The translations under genes were made by a program, and so were the position numbers. From CAJBVG01 sp943372995 (GTDB taxonomy: Bacteria; Bacteroidota; Bacteroidia; Sphingobacteriales; Sphingobacteriaceae), in NCBI GenBank assembly GCA_943372995.1, contig CALSAQ010000002.1:186001-250000 (forward strand): a DNA stretch of 64,000 nt, given 5' to 3'. This document shows positions 34,191 through 42,789 of the stretch, piece after piece; positions within the stretch are counted from its first letter, which is position 1, and every line of letters begins with the position of its first letter. The notes under the pieces were generated by a model that saw only the letters and a list, made by a program, of their open reading frames with translations, searched no databases and had not been told where the DNA came from.

Positions 34191-34930
34191 GCGTTTTGAA
34201 TTTTATTTATGTTAATTATATGTTGTTTGAAATTATTTTGTTTTAATTCAGGATGTGTAATAGCCATGCCCAATGCATATTTGCTTATGCTTAATGGTTT
34301 GATACTTAGTTTCCGGAGTACATTAATAATTGGGCTATATCTATTGTATCTATTTTGCTTAATCTCTACTACAGCAAGTTTGTCAAATTGTTTATGTTGA
34401 GAGTAGTTGTCGAATTTGATATTCAAATCAATGGTCACTCTTTCATTATTGTTTTTATGAACCAATGTAATTCTTTGGTAGTCTATCTCAATAATTGCTT
34501 TTAGAGAATTATCGCTTACTTTAAACTTATCTAGAAATTCAGACTCTTTGCCATTTAATGTGGTATTGGTGTTGCTAGTTTTAAGTCGGTTTTTAATAGT
34601 TCTGATACCATTTATTTTTCTTTTCAATTCGAAAAACACCAAGCCAGAATCTTTGTATTCTCTATATCTTATTTTTATTCTATTCGGTTTTCCTCTGTGA
34701 TGATCAAAATAGAATTGTAATTCGTTATTATCAAAATAGATAGAGTGATATTCGAAAATAGAATTATTGTCGATGCTTAATATTTTATAATCATTAGATA
34801 CCAATTCTAATAATTCAGGCAATAGAGTAACATTAAAGATAAACTTAGAGTCTATGCGATCAAGTAATTTCACTCCATCCATTTCATGGAGTGAAATTTT
34901 CTCTATCTTATTTAGCAAATCAATATGCAT
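34178..34930 (-). CDS. VTC domain protein (polyphosphate polymerase-like)
   Basis: 250 residues, the length of a lone VTC catalytic domain. Tunnel residues are recognisable in order: DRIDSKFIFN (Lys about 29), KIRYREY (Arg-x-Arg), FFELKRKINGIRTIKNR, IEIDYQRITL, VTIDLNIKF and AVVEIKQ with its Glu. VTC4-type domains polymerise phosphate from ATP; the bacterial homologs are mostly uncharacterised. There is no membrane segment, so the protein is presumably tethered by the DUF4956 protein encoded next to it. A perfect 13-bp inverted repeat lies at codons about 11-22. Confidence 0.85.
   Translation of the reverse strand: MHIDLLNKIEKISLHEMDGVKLLDRIDSKFIFNVTLLPELLELVSNDYKILSIDNNSIFEYHSIYFDNNELQFYFDHHRGKPNRIKIRYREYKDSGLVFFELKRKINGIRTIKNRLKTSNTNTTLNGKESEFLDKFKVSDNSLKAIIEIDYQRITLVHKNNNERVTIDLNIKFDNYSQHKQFDKLAVVEIKQNRYNRYSPIINVLRKLSIKPLSISKYALGMAITHPELKQNNFKQHIININKIQNAWSQ
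34866..34898 (-). promoter_or_regulatory. Perfect 13-bp inverted repeat inside the start of the VTC gene
   Basis: AATTTCACTCCAT (34866-34878) and ATGGAGTGAAATT (34886-34898) are exact reverse complements around a 7-base loop, 32 to 64 bases into the coding sequence. Such a stem would fold early in the transcript and could slow translation or mark an RNA or protein binding site. Confidence 0.45.
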
Positions 34931-35316
34931 TAATCTTTAATAACAAAATTAGGTAATACTATTTGCTCTTTGTTGTTGGTAATTTCTGCATACTGCACTA
35001 CATAAGTTTGATTGAAAGGGCAATCGTTACATTGAGAGTATACATATATTTTGTATTTGCCTTTTTGTAAATTGTGAAATGCAAAATCTCCTGAATAGGA
35101 AGTTCGGGTATCATCATCTGGCCAAGCATTATCGCCGTATGATATATACACTCTTGCATCTCCCACAAAACCACTGTCTGTTATTACACCATTATTATTG
35201 ATGTCGTATCCATATACTTTACCAACTATACTTGAATTGCCTCCTTCTCCACTTTCTTTTTTACATGAGTATAAACCCAGTGTAGTAATAAATAGTACCA
35301 GCAATATTTTTTTCAT
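34930..35316 (-). CDS. Small lipoprotein with Cna-B/carboxypeptidase-regulatory-like domain
   Basis: 128 residues. The signal peptide ends in a lipobox (LGLYSC followed by KKESGEGG). The single small beta-sandwich has VGKVYGYDINNNGVITDSGF, an SdrD/Cna-like calcium-loop pattern, and FAFHNLQKGKYKIYVYS, the usual prealbumin-like core. It overlaps the VTC gene by one base and begins one base after the CotH gene, so it belongs to the same operon. It may dock or present a partner at the cell surface. Confidence 0.8.
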   Translation of the reverse strand: MKKILLVLFITTLGLYSCKKESGEGGNSSIVGKVYGYDINNNGVITDSGFVGDARVYISYGDNAWPDDDTRTSYSGDFAFHNLQKGKYKIYVYSQCNDCPFNQTYVVQYAEITNNKEQIVLPNFVIKD

Positions 35317-35317
35317 C

Positions 35318-37642
35318 TTAATGTGTTATAATAATTTTTTGAAATGTGTTTTCAATGTTTACAATATATATCCCCTCTACCCAGCTTGAGGTATCTATAT
35401 GTTCTGTGTCTTTAATAGTTGTGTTATATACTAATTCTCCAAGTAAATTATAAATCTTTAACGAACTCATCTGAGTTGTTTCTACAATTAATTTAGTGTT
35501 AGCAGGATTAGGATATATCTTTACAAGCTGTTTTTCTATAGTCGCCGCAGATTGTATAACTGTTTGATTGATGCTATTGAAACTTGGACTAGTTATGGTG
35601 AAGGGACCTGTTCCATTCGGAATTCTTGCATAACTTTTGTCTACTTCTTGTGTTCCAAAATTCAAACTATCAACAAGGTTTAATTGTGCATCGAGTATCA
35701 TTAAAATTTCACCTGATGCAGATAATTTAAAGTTGCAATGATTTACACCCTGACTACTATCTTCATCGGCCCAAATAATATAATAGGCATTTGGTAGGAG
35801 TGTAGTATCTGGTAAACTCCATTTATCTAGATTTGAAGGATTATCTGTAAGATATAAATCACCTAGGTTAATGGTATCGTTAGTGTTATTATATAATTCA
35901 ATCCAATCGTCGTATTCACCAAAATTATCTGTAACAGTTGTGGTATTCGATGCCATAATTTCATTTATTACTAAACCACTAACAGCAGATGCATTAGTTT
36001 GGACTTGGTATGCATATACATCATGCTCTGCACCTACGGGTAAGTAGCTTACACTCGCCGATGCATTAGAAGCAACAGACTCCACATAATACCTCACATA
36101 GGTTCCTGCAACATACCCTGGGATAATACCCGCATATATGCCATCTCCTGCTAAACTGTCGTTGTGACTACCATCGTCGAACATTTCCGTTTTTTCAAAA
36201 TTTCCAGTAAGTTCATTCGAATAGTATAAACTAACCTTTGCAATACCAACGGAGTGTGTGGTTTTGCATAATACTAATTCCGATTCATAGGATTTAGGTG
36301 CTACCCATTCTTCGTTGTTATTGTTTATACTTTTTACGTATAAAATGCTTGGGGCAATTTGAGCCACTTCAGCATTTGCTAGTAGATTATTTCTTCTACT
36401 ATTTATCCAATTCTTCAATACAGTAACTTCAGATACAAATTGAGTATATGTATATATTTTCTTAGGATCCGATTGTACCAAAGCATCAATTTGTGTTTTG
36501 TAGTTGTCTAATATTTGCTGAGTGCTAGTTGCATCTAAGTTTTCGCTTATAATAGTTCTTAAGTGAGCTAAGTATCGCTGACGCCATGCGGGTACTTGCA
36601 GCATGCGGTACAATAATGGATAATTAATTTTTGTAGCGTTATAGAAAGCCGACCAAGAAACGGCAGAGCTTCCCATTACACTGTTCCCATCGAACTCCAA
36701 TGGAGTTAATCGGTTGGTCTCAGGGTCGAAATACGCATAGTAATCCATTTTACCTTTCATCACATAACTATCATCATCAGAAAATGCAATTTCAGAGGCT
36801 AAGAACCATAATGTTCTATCGATATCTAAGTGATTAGGTAATACGGTTTCTAAATTCGCTCCCGAGTTATTCAATACATTACAAACCATTTTTAGTGAAT
36901 CCCATGGGTTTGTTAAATCTGAACTTTTTAATGTATAATAGTTTTTGTATTGTGTGGTATCTGAACTAATATAGTTTAATGCCGCAGTACCATCGCCCCA
37001 TCCAGGAGTAGAAGTCCCGTTCGGACTATCTGCTCTCCAGTTGATACCATTATTACTAAAGAACCATTCTTTGATAAAATCTTTGTTTAGCTGTTGAATG
37101 TTTGGATATACGCCCCAGTCTTGATTATTAATATATAAATGAATGAAATTACCTTTTGCAGCGGGCACATGCTTGCGTATCTGATGTAAATAAAACACCT
37201 CTCTTAAAAATGATTTATCTTCATAAGCATTATTGAAATTCAATGTGCTGTATTTTTCTATTTCTTGATCTTCTTTAGCGTAGTTTAATGAAATATTAAA
37301 TGATTTTTTCTGAGAATTAGCTACGTTTTTGTATGAGGTATTTCCTTTAAAGCGAACCCCAACACTATCATAAGTTACAGAATCTACAATCATTGTAGCG
37401 GGTAAATCTGTTTTGCTATTATAGTTTTGTTGAAGTAATGTCCAGTAATTTGCTTGGGCGAAACTCAGGTGAACATCTCTAATTATCGAAGAATCGTAGA
37501 AGCTACTTGTATTCGACTTTCCAGTAATAAGCATTTTTCCATCATTGCTCCACTGCATAGAGCTTGGAAGTTTTTGAGCAATTAGAGATTGACTAATCCC
37601 AATAAAAGCTAACAGAAGAAAATAATAAATATTCTTACGCAT
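35318..37642 (-). CDS. CotH-kinase family T9SS protein with lamin-tail domain
   Basis: 774 residues. Order: signal peptide (RKNIYYFLLLAFIGISQSLI), CotH domain (about 60-420; VRFKGNTSYKNVANSQKKSF, WGVYPNIQQLNKDF, PLEFDGNSVMGSS with the catalytic-type Asp), a beta-sandwich with YVRYYVESVA, a lamin-tail domain (about 555-660; VINEIMASN, DDWIELYNNTNDTINLGDLY, YYIIWADEDS), and a T9SS type A sorting domain (KIYPNPANTKLIVETTQ...WVEGIYIVNI). CotH proteins phosphorylate spore-coat or extracellular proteins in other bacteria. It is the first gene of the five-gene VTC/DUF4956 operon. Confidence 0.92.
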   Translation of the reverse strand: MRKNIYYFLLLAFIGISQSLIAQKLPSSMQWSNDGKMLITGKSNTSSFYDSSIIRDVHLSFAQANYWTLLQQNYNSKTDLPATMIVDSVTYDSVGVRFKGNTSYKNVANSQKKSFNISLNYAKEDQEIEKYSTLNFNNAYEDKSFLREVFYLHQIRKHVPAAKGNFIHLYINNQDWGVYPNIQQLNKDFIKEWFFSNNGINWRADSPNGTSTPGWGDGTAALNYISSDTTQYKNYYTLKSSDLTNPWDSLKMVCNVLNNSGANLETVLPNHLDIDRTLWFLASEIAFSDDDSYVMKGKMDYYAYFDPETNRLTPLEFDGNSVMGSSAVSWSAFYNATKINYPLLYRMLQVPAWRQRYLAHLRTIISENLDATSTQQILDNYKTQIDALVQSDPKKIYTYTQFVSEVTVLKNWINSRRNNLLANAEVAQIAPSILYVKSINNNNEEWVAPKSYESELVLCKTTHSVGIAKVSLYYSNELTGNFEKTEMFDDGSHNDSLAGDGIYAGIIPGYVAGTYVRYYVESVASNASASVSYLPVGAEHDVYAYQVQTNASAVSGLVINEIMASNTTTVTDNFGEYDDWIELYNNTNDTINLGDLYLTDNPSNLDKWSLPDTTLLPNAYYIIWADEDSSQGVNHCNFKLSASGEILMILDAQLNLVDSLNFGTQEVDKSYARIPNGTGPFTITSPSFNSINQTVIQSAATIEKQLVKIYPNPANTKLIVETTQMSSLKIYNLLGELVYNTTIKDTEHIDTSSWVEGIYIVNIENTFQKIIITH

Positions 37643-37678
37643 GTTTAATTAATTTATACTTTGACGGGTTTTTAATTT

Positions 37679-37686
37679 CAAAGTTA
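37679..37686 (-). promoter_or_regulatory. -7 box for the CotH/VTC operon
   Basis: TAACTTTG on the minus strand matches TAnnTTTG and lies 36 bases upstream of the CotH ATG. No clear -33 TTG at standard spacing. Confidence 0.4.
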
Positions 37687-37759
37687 AATATCTGTTAAAT
37701 TAATGTTAATCAGCGAGAATTGAGGTAAAATAATTAAATAATGAGGAGAAAAACTGCGC

Positions 37760-38440
37760 TTAAATACCGTTTTTAGCCAATTCTTGTTCATAGGAACTGC
37801 TAATAGGTATTTCAATTTCGCCTAAAAAAACGGATTTGTTTTTAACTTTTGTAATCTTATTCTTGTTTACAATAAAGGAGCGATGGATTCTTACAAATGA
37901 GTGTTTTTGTATTTTTTCGAATAAAGTTTTTAGCGTCATTCGGGCCACAATTACTTTTTCATTGCTTTGGTGAATCTTTACATAATCGTCGTAACCCTCA
38001 ATATGTGTAATGTCAACGTAGCTTATTTTATGTAGTGCGTAATCAGCCCTGATGTATAAATATTCTTGTTGATCTGTTTTTACTTGATGTATAGTATCTA
38101 ATAACTTATCTATAGCTTGGCAAAACCGTTCATAGCTAATGGGCTTAAGTAAATAATCTACGGCATTTAGATTGAATCCTTCAACAGCAAAATTGCTATA
38201 GGCTGTAGTAAAAATAACTTTATGCTTTTTATGTAACGACTTGTAAAAATCTATACCAGATATTGCAGGCATGTTTATGTCTAAAAAAATAACATCAACA
38301 GGGAAGTTTTCAAGATATTTTGTCGCTTCAGAGGTGCTTTCGAAGGTTTTTATTTGATTAATCCTCGGGTGATCGTTGCAAAACTTTTCGATTACCGCTA
38401 GTGCAGGTGATTCGTCGTCGATGGCTATTGCATTAATCAT
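37760..38440 (-). CDS. LytTR-type response regulator
   Basis: 226 residues. The receiver has DDE at 8-10, phospho-acceptor Asp54 in VIFLDINMP, Thr in FTTAYSNFAVEGF and Lys in YLLKPI. The C-terminal LytTR DNA-binding domain includes YLYIRADYALHKI, EGYDDYVKIH, MTLKTLFEKI, FVRIHRSFIVNKNKI and a final EIPISSSYEQEL. It overlaps its kinase gene by 8 bases. It lies immediately upstream of the CotH/VTC operon in the same direction, so control of that operon is plausible. Confidence 0.94.
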   Translation of the reverse strand: MINAIAIDDESPALAVIEKFCNDHPRINQIKTFESTSEATKYLENFPVDVIFLDINMPAISGIDFYKSLHKKHKVIFTTAYSNFAVEGFNLNAVDYLLKPISYERFCQAIDKLLDTIHQVKTDQQEYLYIRADYALHKISYVDITHIEGYDDYVKIHQSNEKVIVARMTLKTLFEKIQKHSFVRIHRSFIVNKNKITKVKNKSVFLGEIEIPISSSYEQELAKNGI

Positions 38441-39491
38441 TATAATTAATTTTGAGGTATACTTTAAATTCGTTGTTCTCTTCTACAATATCGAGTTTAT
38501 GTTTATTCGGATATAATAATTCTAACCTGGTTCTTGTGTTGTTTATACCTATTCCGGTAGATTCATCGTGTATACGCAACTTATTCAATTTTTTATTTCC
38601 TACAAAAAAATAAATATATTTTTCGTCGCAAGTCAGAGTGATTGTTATTTCTGAATAGGCTTCATTGCTAACGCCATATTTAAAACTATTTTCTATGAAA
38701 GGAATGAATAACATGGGAGGAATAAGAATACCAGTTTTCGTACAATCCTTATTAAACTCAATAGATACATTTTTATTGAATCGTAGTTTTTGTAAATCGA
38801 TATAAGTATTTAGGTAATTTACTTCATCTTCCATGCTTACCCATTTTGCATTAGAATCTACTAAAACATACCTCATCATGTTCGATAGTTTAACGATAGA
38901 ATCCGCAGTTTTTGCTGACCCTACTATTGCTAAAGAATAAATAGTATTAAGAGTGTTGAATAAAAAATGAGGATTGATTTGCGCTCTTAAATAATCTAAT
39001 TCTGTTTTAATTTTTGCGCTTTGTGTATCTTTTAATCGTTTGTTAATAGTTAAGAACAAACAAAATAATGTAGCAAGAGCGAACCATAATACATTTTTAA
39101 ATAAATGAATCATGTTCATAGGCATAGGAGGCCTTCGTTCAAATTCCAAATGTGGAGGTGGTCCAAAGCCAAATTCATTTGGTCCTCTATTCACATGGGG
39201 TAAAAAGCTTATAATAAAATTACAAAGTAAATTAATAACAATATACGACAGTACTACAATAACAAAATAGTATAACTTGTTCTTATTGTAGTAAAAATGA
39301 GGGATTAAATAAAAGTAGTTGAGTAATATAAAAAGAAGTAAAAATACATGGAAAATAAAATCTCTTTGGAAAGGTTTAACATGTATAAAATGTAAATCGC
39401 TAGAAAGGTCTGGTGAAAGTAAGATAGGAAGAGCGAGGTATGCAATAATACCCACTATCCATAGTAATATTTCTTTTATTCTACTTTCCAT
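38433..39491 (-). CDS. LytS-type sensor histidine kinase
   Basis: 352 residues: four N-terminal membrane helices (LLWIVGIIAYLALPILLS, FIFHVFLLLFILLNYFYLIP, YYFVIVVLSYIVINLLCNFI, VLWFALATLFCLFLTI) with a short periplasmic Pro/Phe-rich loop. The His_kinase domain has the phospho-acceptor in AQINPHFLFNTLNTI, followed by a HATPase (PPMLFIPFIENSFKYGVS, STGIGINNTRTRLELLY). It pairs with the LytTR regulator encoded 8 bases into its 3' end. A TAGATTTG -7 box is found at 39524. Confidence 0.94.
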   Translation of the reverse strand: MESRIKEILLWIVGIIAYLALPILLSPDLSSDLHFIHVKPFQRDFIFHVFLLLFILLNYFYLIPHFYYNKNKLYYFVIVVLSYIVINLLCNFIISFLPHVNRGPNEFGFGPPPHLEFERRPPMPMNMIHLFKNVLWFALATLFCLFLTINKRLKDTQSAKIKTELDYLRAQINPHFLFNTLNTIYSLAIVGSAKTADSIVKLSNMMRYVLVDSNAKWVSMEDEVNYLNTYIDLQKLRFNKNVSIEFNKDCTKTGILIPPMLFIPFIENSFKYGVSNEAYSEITITLTCDEKYIYFFVGNKKLNKLRIHDESTGIGINNTRTRLELLYPNKHKLDIVEENNEFKVYLKINYND

Positions 39492-39523
39492 TTTCTATAA
39501 AGGTAAGCAATGTGATAGAATTG

Positions 39524-39531
39524 CAAATCTA
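39524..39531 (-). promoter_or_regulatory. -7 box for the LytS/LytTR pair
   Basis: TAGATTTG on the minus strand fits TAnnTTTG, 32 bases before the kinase ATG. No matching -33 element was found. Confidence 0.4.
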
Positions 39532-39566
39532 ATATAGGTAAGTAGATAGAAAATATCGGTGAATAT

Positions 39567-40040
39567 TTATTGATGATGGTATGGTTCGCCTTTTATAATA
39601 GTATATGCTCTGTAAAGTTGCTCTACAAAAAAAAGTCGTACCATTTGATGAGAGAAAGTGAGTTTAGAGAGTGATAGTTTATAATTGGCCCTATCGTAAA
39701 CCGATTGATCAAATCCATAAGGTCCACCAATAACAAAAACAACATGAGATACACTTCTATTCATCCACGTTGCTATCTCCTTACTAAATCCTTGGGAGCT
39801 GAGTTCTTTCCCATTTTCATCCAACAAAACAACAAAGTCAGTAGTAGTAATTTTACTAAGTATAAGTTCTGCTTCTTTTTGTTTTTGCTGATCGAAACTA
39901 AGATTTTTACTGTTTTTTAAATCGGGTATTTCGATGCGTTGAAATTTGCAATAATGTTGCAATCGATTTTCATAAATAGTGATACCCTCTTGCAAATATT
40001 TTTCAGTGGTTTTGCTGATGGAGAGTAGGGTTATTTTCAT
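39567..40040 (-). CDS. rlmH: 23S rRNA (pseudouridine1915-N3)-methyltransferase RlmH
   Basis: Start set at ATG 40040 (KITLLSISKTTEKYLQEG), which gives the family length of 157 residues. A longer reading from 40094 would translate the intergenic 7-base repeat. SPOUT motifs: FVVLLDENGKELSSQGFS, VVFVIGGPYGFDQSVYDRA, LSLSKLTFSHQMVRLFFVEQ and the invariant C-terminus GEPYHH. It methylates pseudouridine 1915 in helix 69 of 23S rRNA on assembled ribosomes. Confidence 0.96.
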   Translation of the reverse strand: MKITLLSISKTTEKYLQEGITIYENRLQHYCKFQRIEIPDLKNSKNLSFDQQKQKEAELILSKITTTDFVVLLDENGKELSSQGFSKEIATWMNRSVSHVVFVIGGPYGFDQSVYDRANYKLSLSKLTFSHQMVRLFFVEQLYRAYTIIKGEPYHHQ

Positions 40041-40051
40041 ATATAGATGTA

Positions 40052-40105
40052 AGATATGAGATATGAGATATGAGAAAAAAATCTCAATTCTCATATCTCA
40101 ATTCT
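40052..40105. repeat. 7-base repeat hairpin upstream of rlmH
   Basis: AGATATG is repeated three times plus AGA (40052-40075). After a 6-base A-run comes an opposing 7-base-period arm (40082-40105). The arms pair at 20 of 24 positions. It fills the spacer between rlmH and aconitase, both on the minus strand. Confidence 0.8.
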
Positions 40106-40110
40106 AAATA

Positions 40111-42375
40111 CTACTTCACAGATGCTCTAATAATATTCAATGCACCACCTGCTTTAAACCACTCAATTTGTTGAGCGTTATAAGTATGGTTTACTGTAAT
40201 TTCATCTTTAGATCCATCCTTATGATTCAATACTACTGTTAGAGGAGTATTAGGAGCAAAATTGGTTAAGCCAATGATGTCTATTTTATCATCCTCTTGT
40301 ATTTTATCATAATCGGCATTGTTTGCAAATGTAAGTGCAAGCATACCTTGTTTTTTCAAATTGGTTTCGTGAATACGAGCGAATGATTTTACAAGAATAG
40401 CACGTACACCTAAATGGCGCGGTTCCATTGCTGCATGTTCACGCGACGACCCTTCTCCATAGTTTTCATCTCCCACTACAATAGATCCAATTCCAGCGGC
40501 TTTGTAAGCACGTTGAGTAGCTGGTACTGCACCGTATTCTCCTGTTAGTTGATTTTTAACTGAGTCGGCTTTTTCATTATAATAATTGATAGCACCAATT
40601 AACATGTTGTTAGAGATGTTATCTAAGTGCCCACGGAATTTTAACCATGGTCCAGCCATAGAAATATGATCCGTAGTACATTTACCTTTTGCTTTAATAA
40701 GTAATTGTAATCCTTTGATGTCTGTACCTTCCCAAGCTTTAAAAGGTTCTAATAGTTGTAAACGATCAGAAGTAGGAGATACGAGTACTTGTACTGTTGA
40801 GCCATCAGCAGCAGGTGCTTGATAACCGGCATCTTCTACAGCGAATCCTTTTAATGGTAGTTCAATTCCTTTAGGTTCATCCAATTTAACTTGCTCTCCA
40901 TTTTTATTGGTAAGCGTATCTGTCATTGGATTAAATGTTAAATCTCCAGCAATAGCCATCGCGGTTACAATTTCAGGAGATGCTACAAATGAATGTGTAT
41001 TTGGATTTCCATCAGCACGTTTTGCAAAGTTTCTGTTGAAAGAAGTGATGATAGAGTTTTTCTCTTGTTTTTCGGCACCATGACGAGCCCATTGTCCGAT
41101 ACATGGTCCGCAAGCGTTTGCTAAAACCACACCACCCATGTTCTCGAAAATTTTCAAGTAACCATCGCGGTCTACTGTGTAACGTACTTGCTCTGATCCA
41201 GGAGTAATAGTGAACTCAGATTTTGCAATTAAGTTTTTATCTACTGCTTGTTGAGCAACTGATGCTGCACGAGTAATGTCTTCGTATGATGAATTTGTAC
41301 ATGAACCAATTAATCCAACCTCTAATTTTTGAGGCCATCCACCTTCTTTCACTGCGGCTGCAAATTTCGATAAAGGCCAAGCCAAATCCGGAGTAAATGG
41401 TCCGTTGATATGAGGCTCTAATTCTGATAAGTTAATTTCAATAACTTGATCGAAGTATTTTTCAGGATTTGCATAAACTTCATCATCACCAGTTAAATGT
41501 TGAGCTACTGCATCTGCTAATTTTGCAACATCGGCACGGTCGGTACCTTTTAGGTAATCGGCCATTTTGGTGTCGTAACCAAAAATTGAAGTGGTAGCTC
41601 CAATTTCTGCACCCATATTACAAATCGTTCCTTTACCTGTACATGAAAGAGAGTTTGCTCCTTCGCCAAAATATTCTAGAATTGCACCAGTACCACCTTT
41701 AACGGTTAATATTCCTGCAACTTTTAAGATAACGTCTTTTGCTGAAGTCCATCCTGATAATTTACCAGTTAACTTCACCCCAATTAATTTCGGGAATTTC
41801 AACTCCCAAGCTAGTCCAGCCATTACATCACATGCATCAGCTCCACCCACACCAATAGCTACCATACCTAAACCACCTGCATTAACAGTGTGCGAGTCGG
41901 TACCAATCATCATTCCACCTGGGAAAGCATAATTTTCTAGTACTACTTGGTGGATAATACCAGCTCCTGGTTTCCAAAAGCCTATTCCATATTTGTTAGA
42001 AACAGAAGACAAGAAGTCGTAAACTTCTTTATTCTGTGTATTTGCAGTTGCTAAATCTTTATCAGCCCCTTCTTTGGCTTGAATTAAATGGTCGCAATGT
42101 ACGGTAGAAGGTACTGCTACTTGAGGACGACCAGCTTGCATAAATTGCAATAAGGCCATTTGAGCAGTAGCATCTTGCATCGCTACACGGTCTGGAGCGA
42201 AATCCACATAAGACTTACCTCTTTCGAAGGCAGTTGTAGCCGTCCCATCCCATAAATGGGCGTAAAGGATTTTTTCAGTAAGTGTTAATGGTTTGTTTAC
42301 GACTTTGCGAGCAGCATTTACTTTGGTGTCAAGGTTGTCGTACACCTTCTTAATCATATCAATATCAAAAGCCAT
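40111..42375 (-). CDS. Aconitate hydratase
   Basis: 754 residues, the mitochondrial-type aconitase length. The 4Fe-4S cysteines sit in GLIGSCTNSSYEDI and ANACGPCIGQWARHG. Substrate-binding segments include TVHCDHLI, GTDSHTVNAGGLG, TSFNRNFAKRADGNP and GDENYGEGSSREHAAMEPR. It isomerises citrate and isocitrate in the TCA cycle. No other TCA gene is adjacent. Confidence 0.96.
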   Translation of the reverse strand: MAFDIDMIKKVYDNLDTKVNAARKVVNKPLTLTEKILYAHLWDGTATTAFERGKSYVDFAPDRVAMQDATAQMALLQFMQAGRPQVAVPSTVHCDHLIQAKEGADKDLATANTQNKEVYDFLSSVSNKYGIGFWKPGAGIIHQVVLENYAFPGGMMIGTDSHTVNAGGLGMVAIGVGGADACDVMAGLAWELKFPKLIGVKLTGKLSGWTSAKDVILKVAGILTVKGGTGAILEYFGEGANSLSCTGKGTICNMGAEIGATTSIFGYDTKMADYLKGTDRADVAKLADAVAQHLTGDDEVYANPEKYFDQVIEINLSELEPHINGPFTPDLAWPLSKFAAAVKEGGWPQKLEVGLIGSCTNSSYEDITRAASVAQQAVDKNLIAKSEFTITPGSEQVRYTVDRDGYLKIFENMGGVVLANACGPCIGQWARHGAEKQEKNSIITSFNRNFAKRADGNPNTHSFVASPEIVTAMAIAGDLTFNPMTDTLTNKNGEQVKLDEPKGIELPLKGFAVEDAGYQAPAADGSTVQVLVSPTSDRLQLLEPFKAWEGTDIKGLQLLIKAKGKCTTDHISMAGPWLKFRGHLDNISNNMLIGAINYYNEKADSVKNQLTGEYGAVPATQRAYKAAGIGSIVVGDENYGEGSSREHAAMEPRHLGVRAILVKSFARIHETNLKKQGMLALTFANNADYDKIQEDDKIDIIGLTNFAPNTPLTVVLNHKDGSKDEITVNHTYNAQQIEWFKAGGALNIIRASVK

Positions 42376-42461
42376 TTTTATATGTTAACTAGTTAAAGAT
42401 GCGCGAATTTAGTAAAAATATGCCTAAAAGAGTAGCCTATTCTTACTATTTAGACAGATAA

Positions 42462-42650
42462 TTAATTAGATATCCTGCTAGTTTCAATGGTCATATAAGC
42501 AAACTCTATTGGAATCCCATTCTCATATCGAATGGTATACTGTCCATAGTCAGAACTAAATACTAATCCTTTGGCATCTATGTATTCTACATAGGAAGAA
42601 ATCTTAGGATTTTCTGGTTCTGATATGTCTTTATGATTTTTAAGCTTCAT
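42462..42650 (-). CDS. C-terminal fragment of a small lipoprotein (probable frameshift partner of 42647-42751)
   Basis: 62 residues beginning MKLKNHKDISEPEN and containing VEYIDAKGLVFSSDYGQYTI and RYENGIPIEFAYMTIETS, a short beta-rich sequence with no signal of its own. The start codon overlaps the TGA of the upstream lipoprotein leader as ATGA in the other frame. Either one base has been gained or lost and the original was a lipoprotein of about 95 residues, or the two small ORFs are translationally coupled. I favour the frameshift because the leader alone has almost no mature part. Confidence 0.5.
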   Translation of the reverse strand: MKLKNHKDISEPENPKISSYVEYIDAKGLVFSSDYGQYTIRYENGIPIEFAYMTIETSRISN

Positions 42651-42751
42651 GCATAAATGTTCCTTATTCTCGACGAGCTAATGTCGATGTCTTCTTTTTT
42701 GCAAGCTAGTAATAAGGTGAATAATACGAGTAAGGCTATCTTGCTTTTCAT
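42647..42751 (-). pseudogene. Lipoprotein signal-peptide fragment, frame-broken
   Basis: 34 codons encode a textbook lipoprotein leader (KSKIALLVLFTLLLACKKED, lipobox LLAC) followed by only 17 residues before TGA at 42647-42649. The next ORF continues in the shifted frame. It lies 38 bases downstream of another lipoprotein gene, 42790-43464. Confidence 0.5.
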
Positions 42752-42789
42752 TAGATTATTGATTTATTAGTCTATCTCACTAATCATTG

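Noticed and set aside
40041..40094. N-terminal extension of rlmH
   Set aside because: The extra 18 codons translate the intergenic heptamer repeat; the family starts at the ATG at 40040.
41591..41932. 113-codon ORF antisense to aconitase
   Set aside because: It is a shadow of a strongly conserved gene; no signal peptide, family or spacing supports it.
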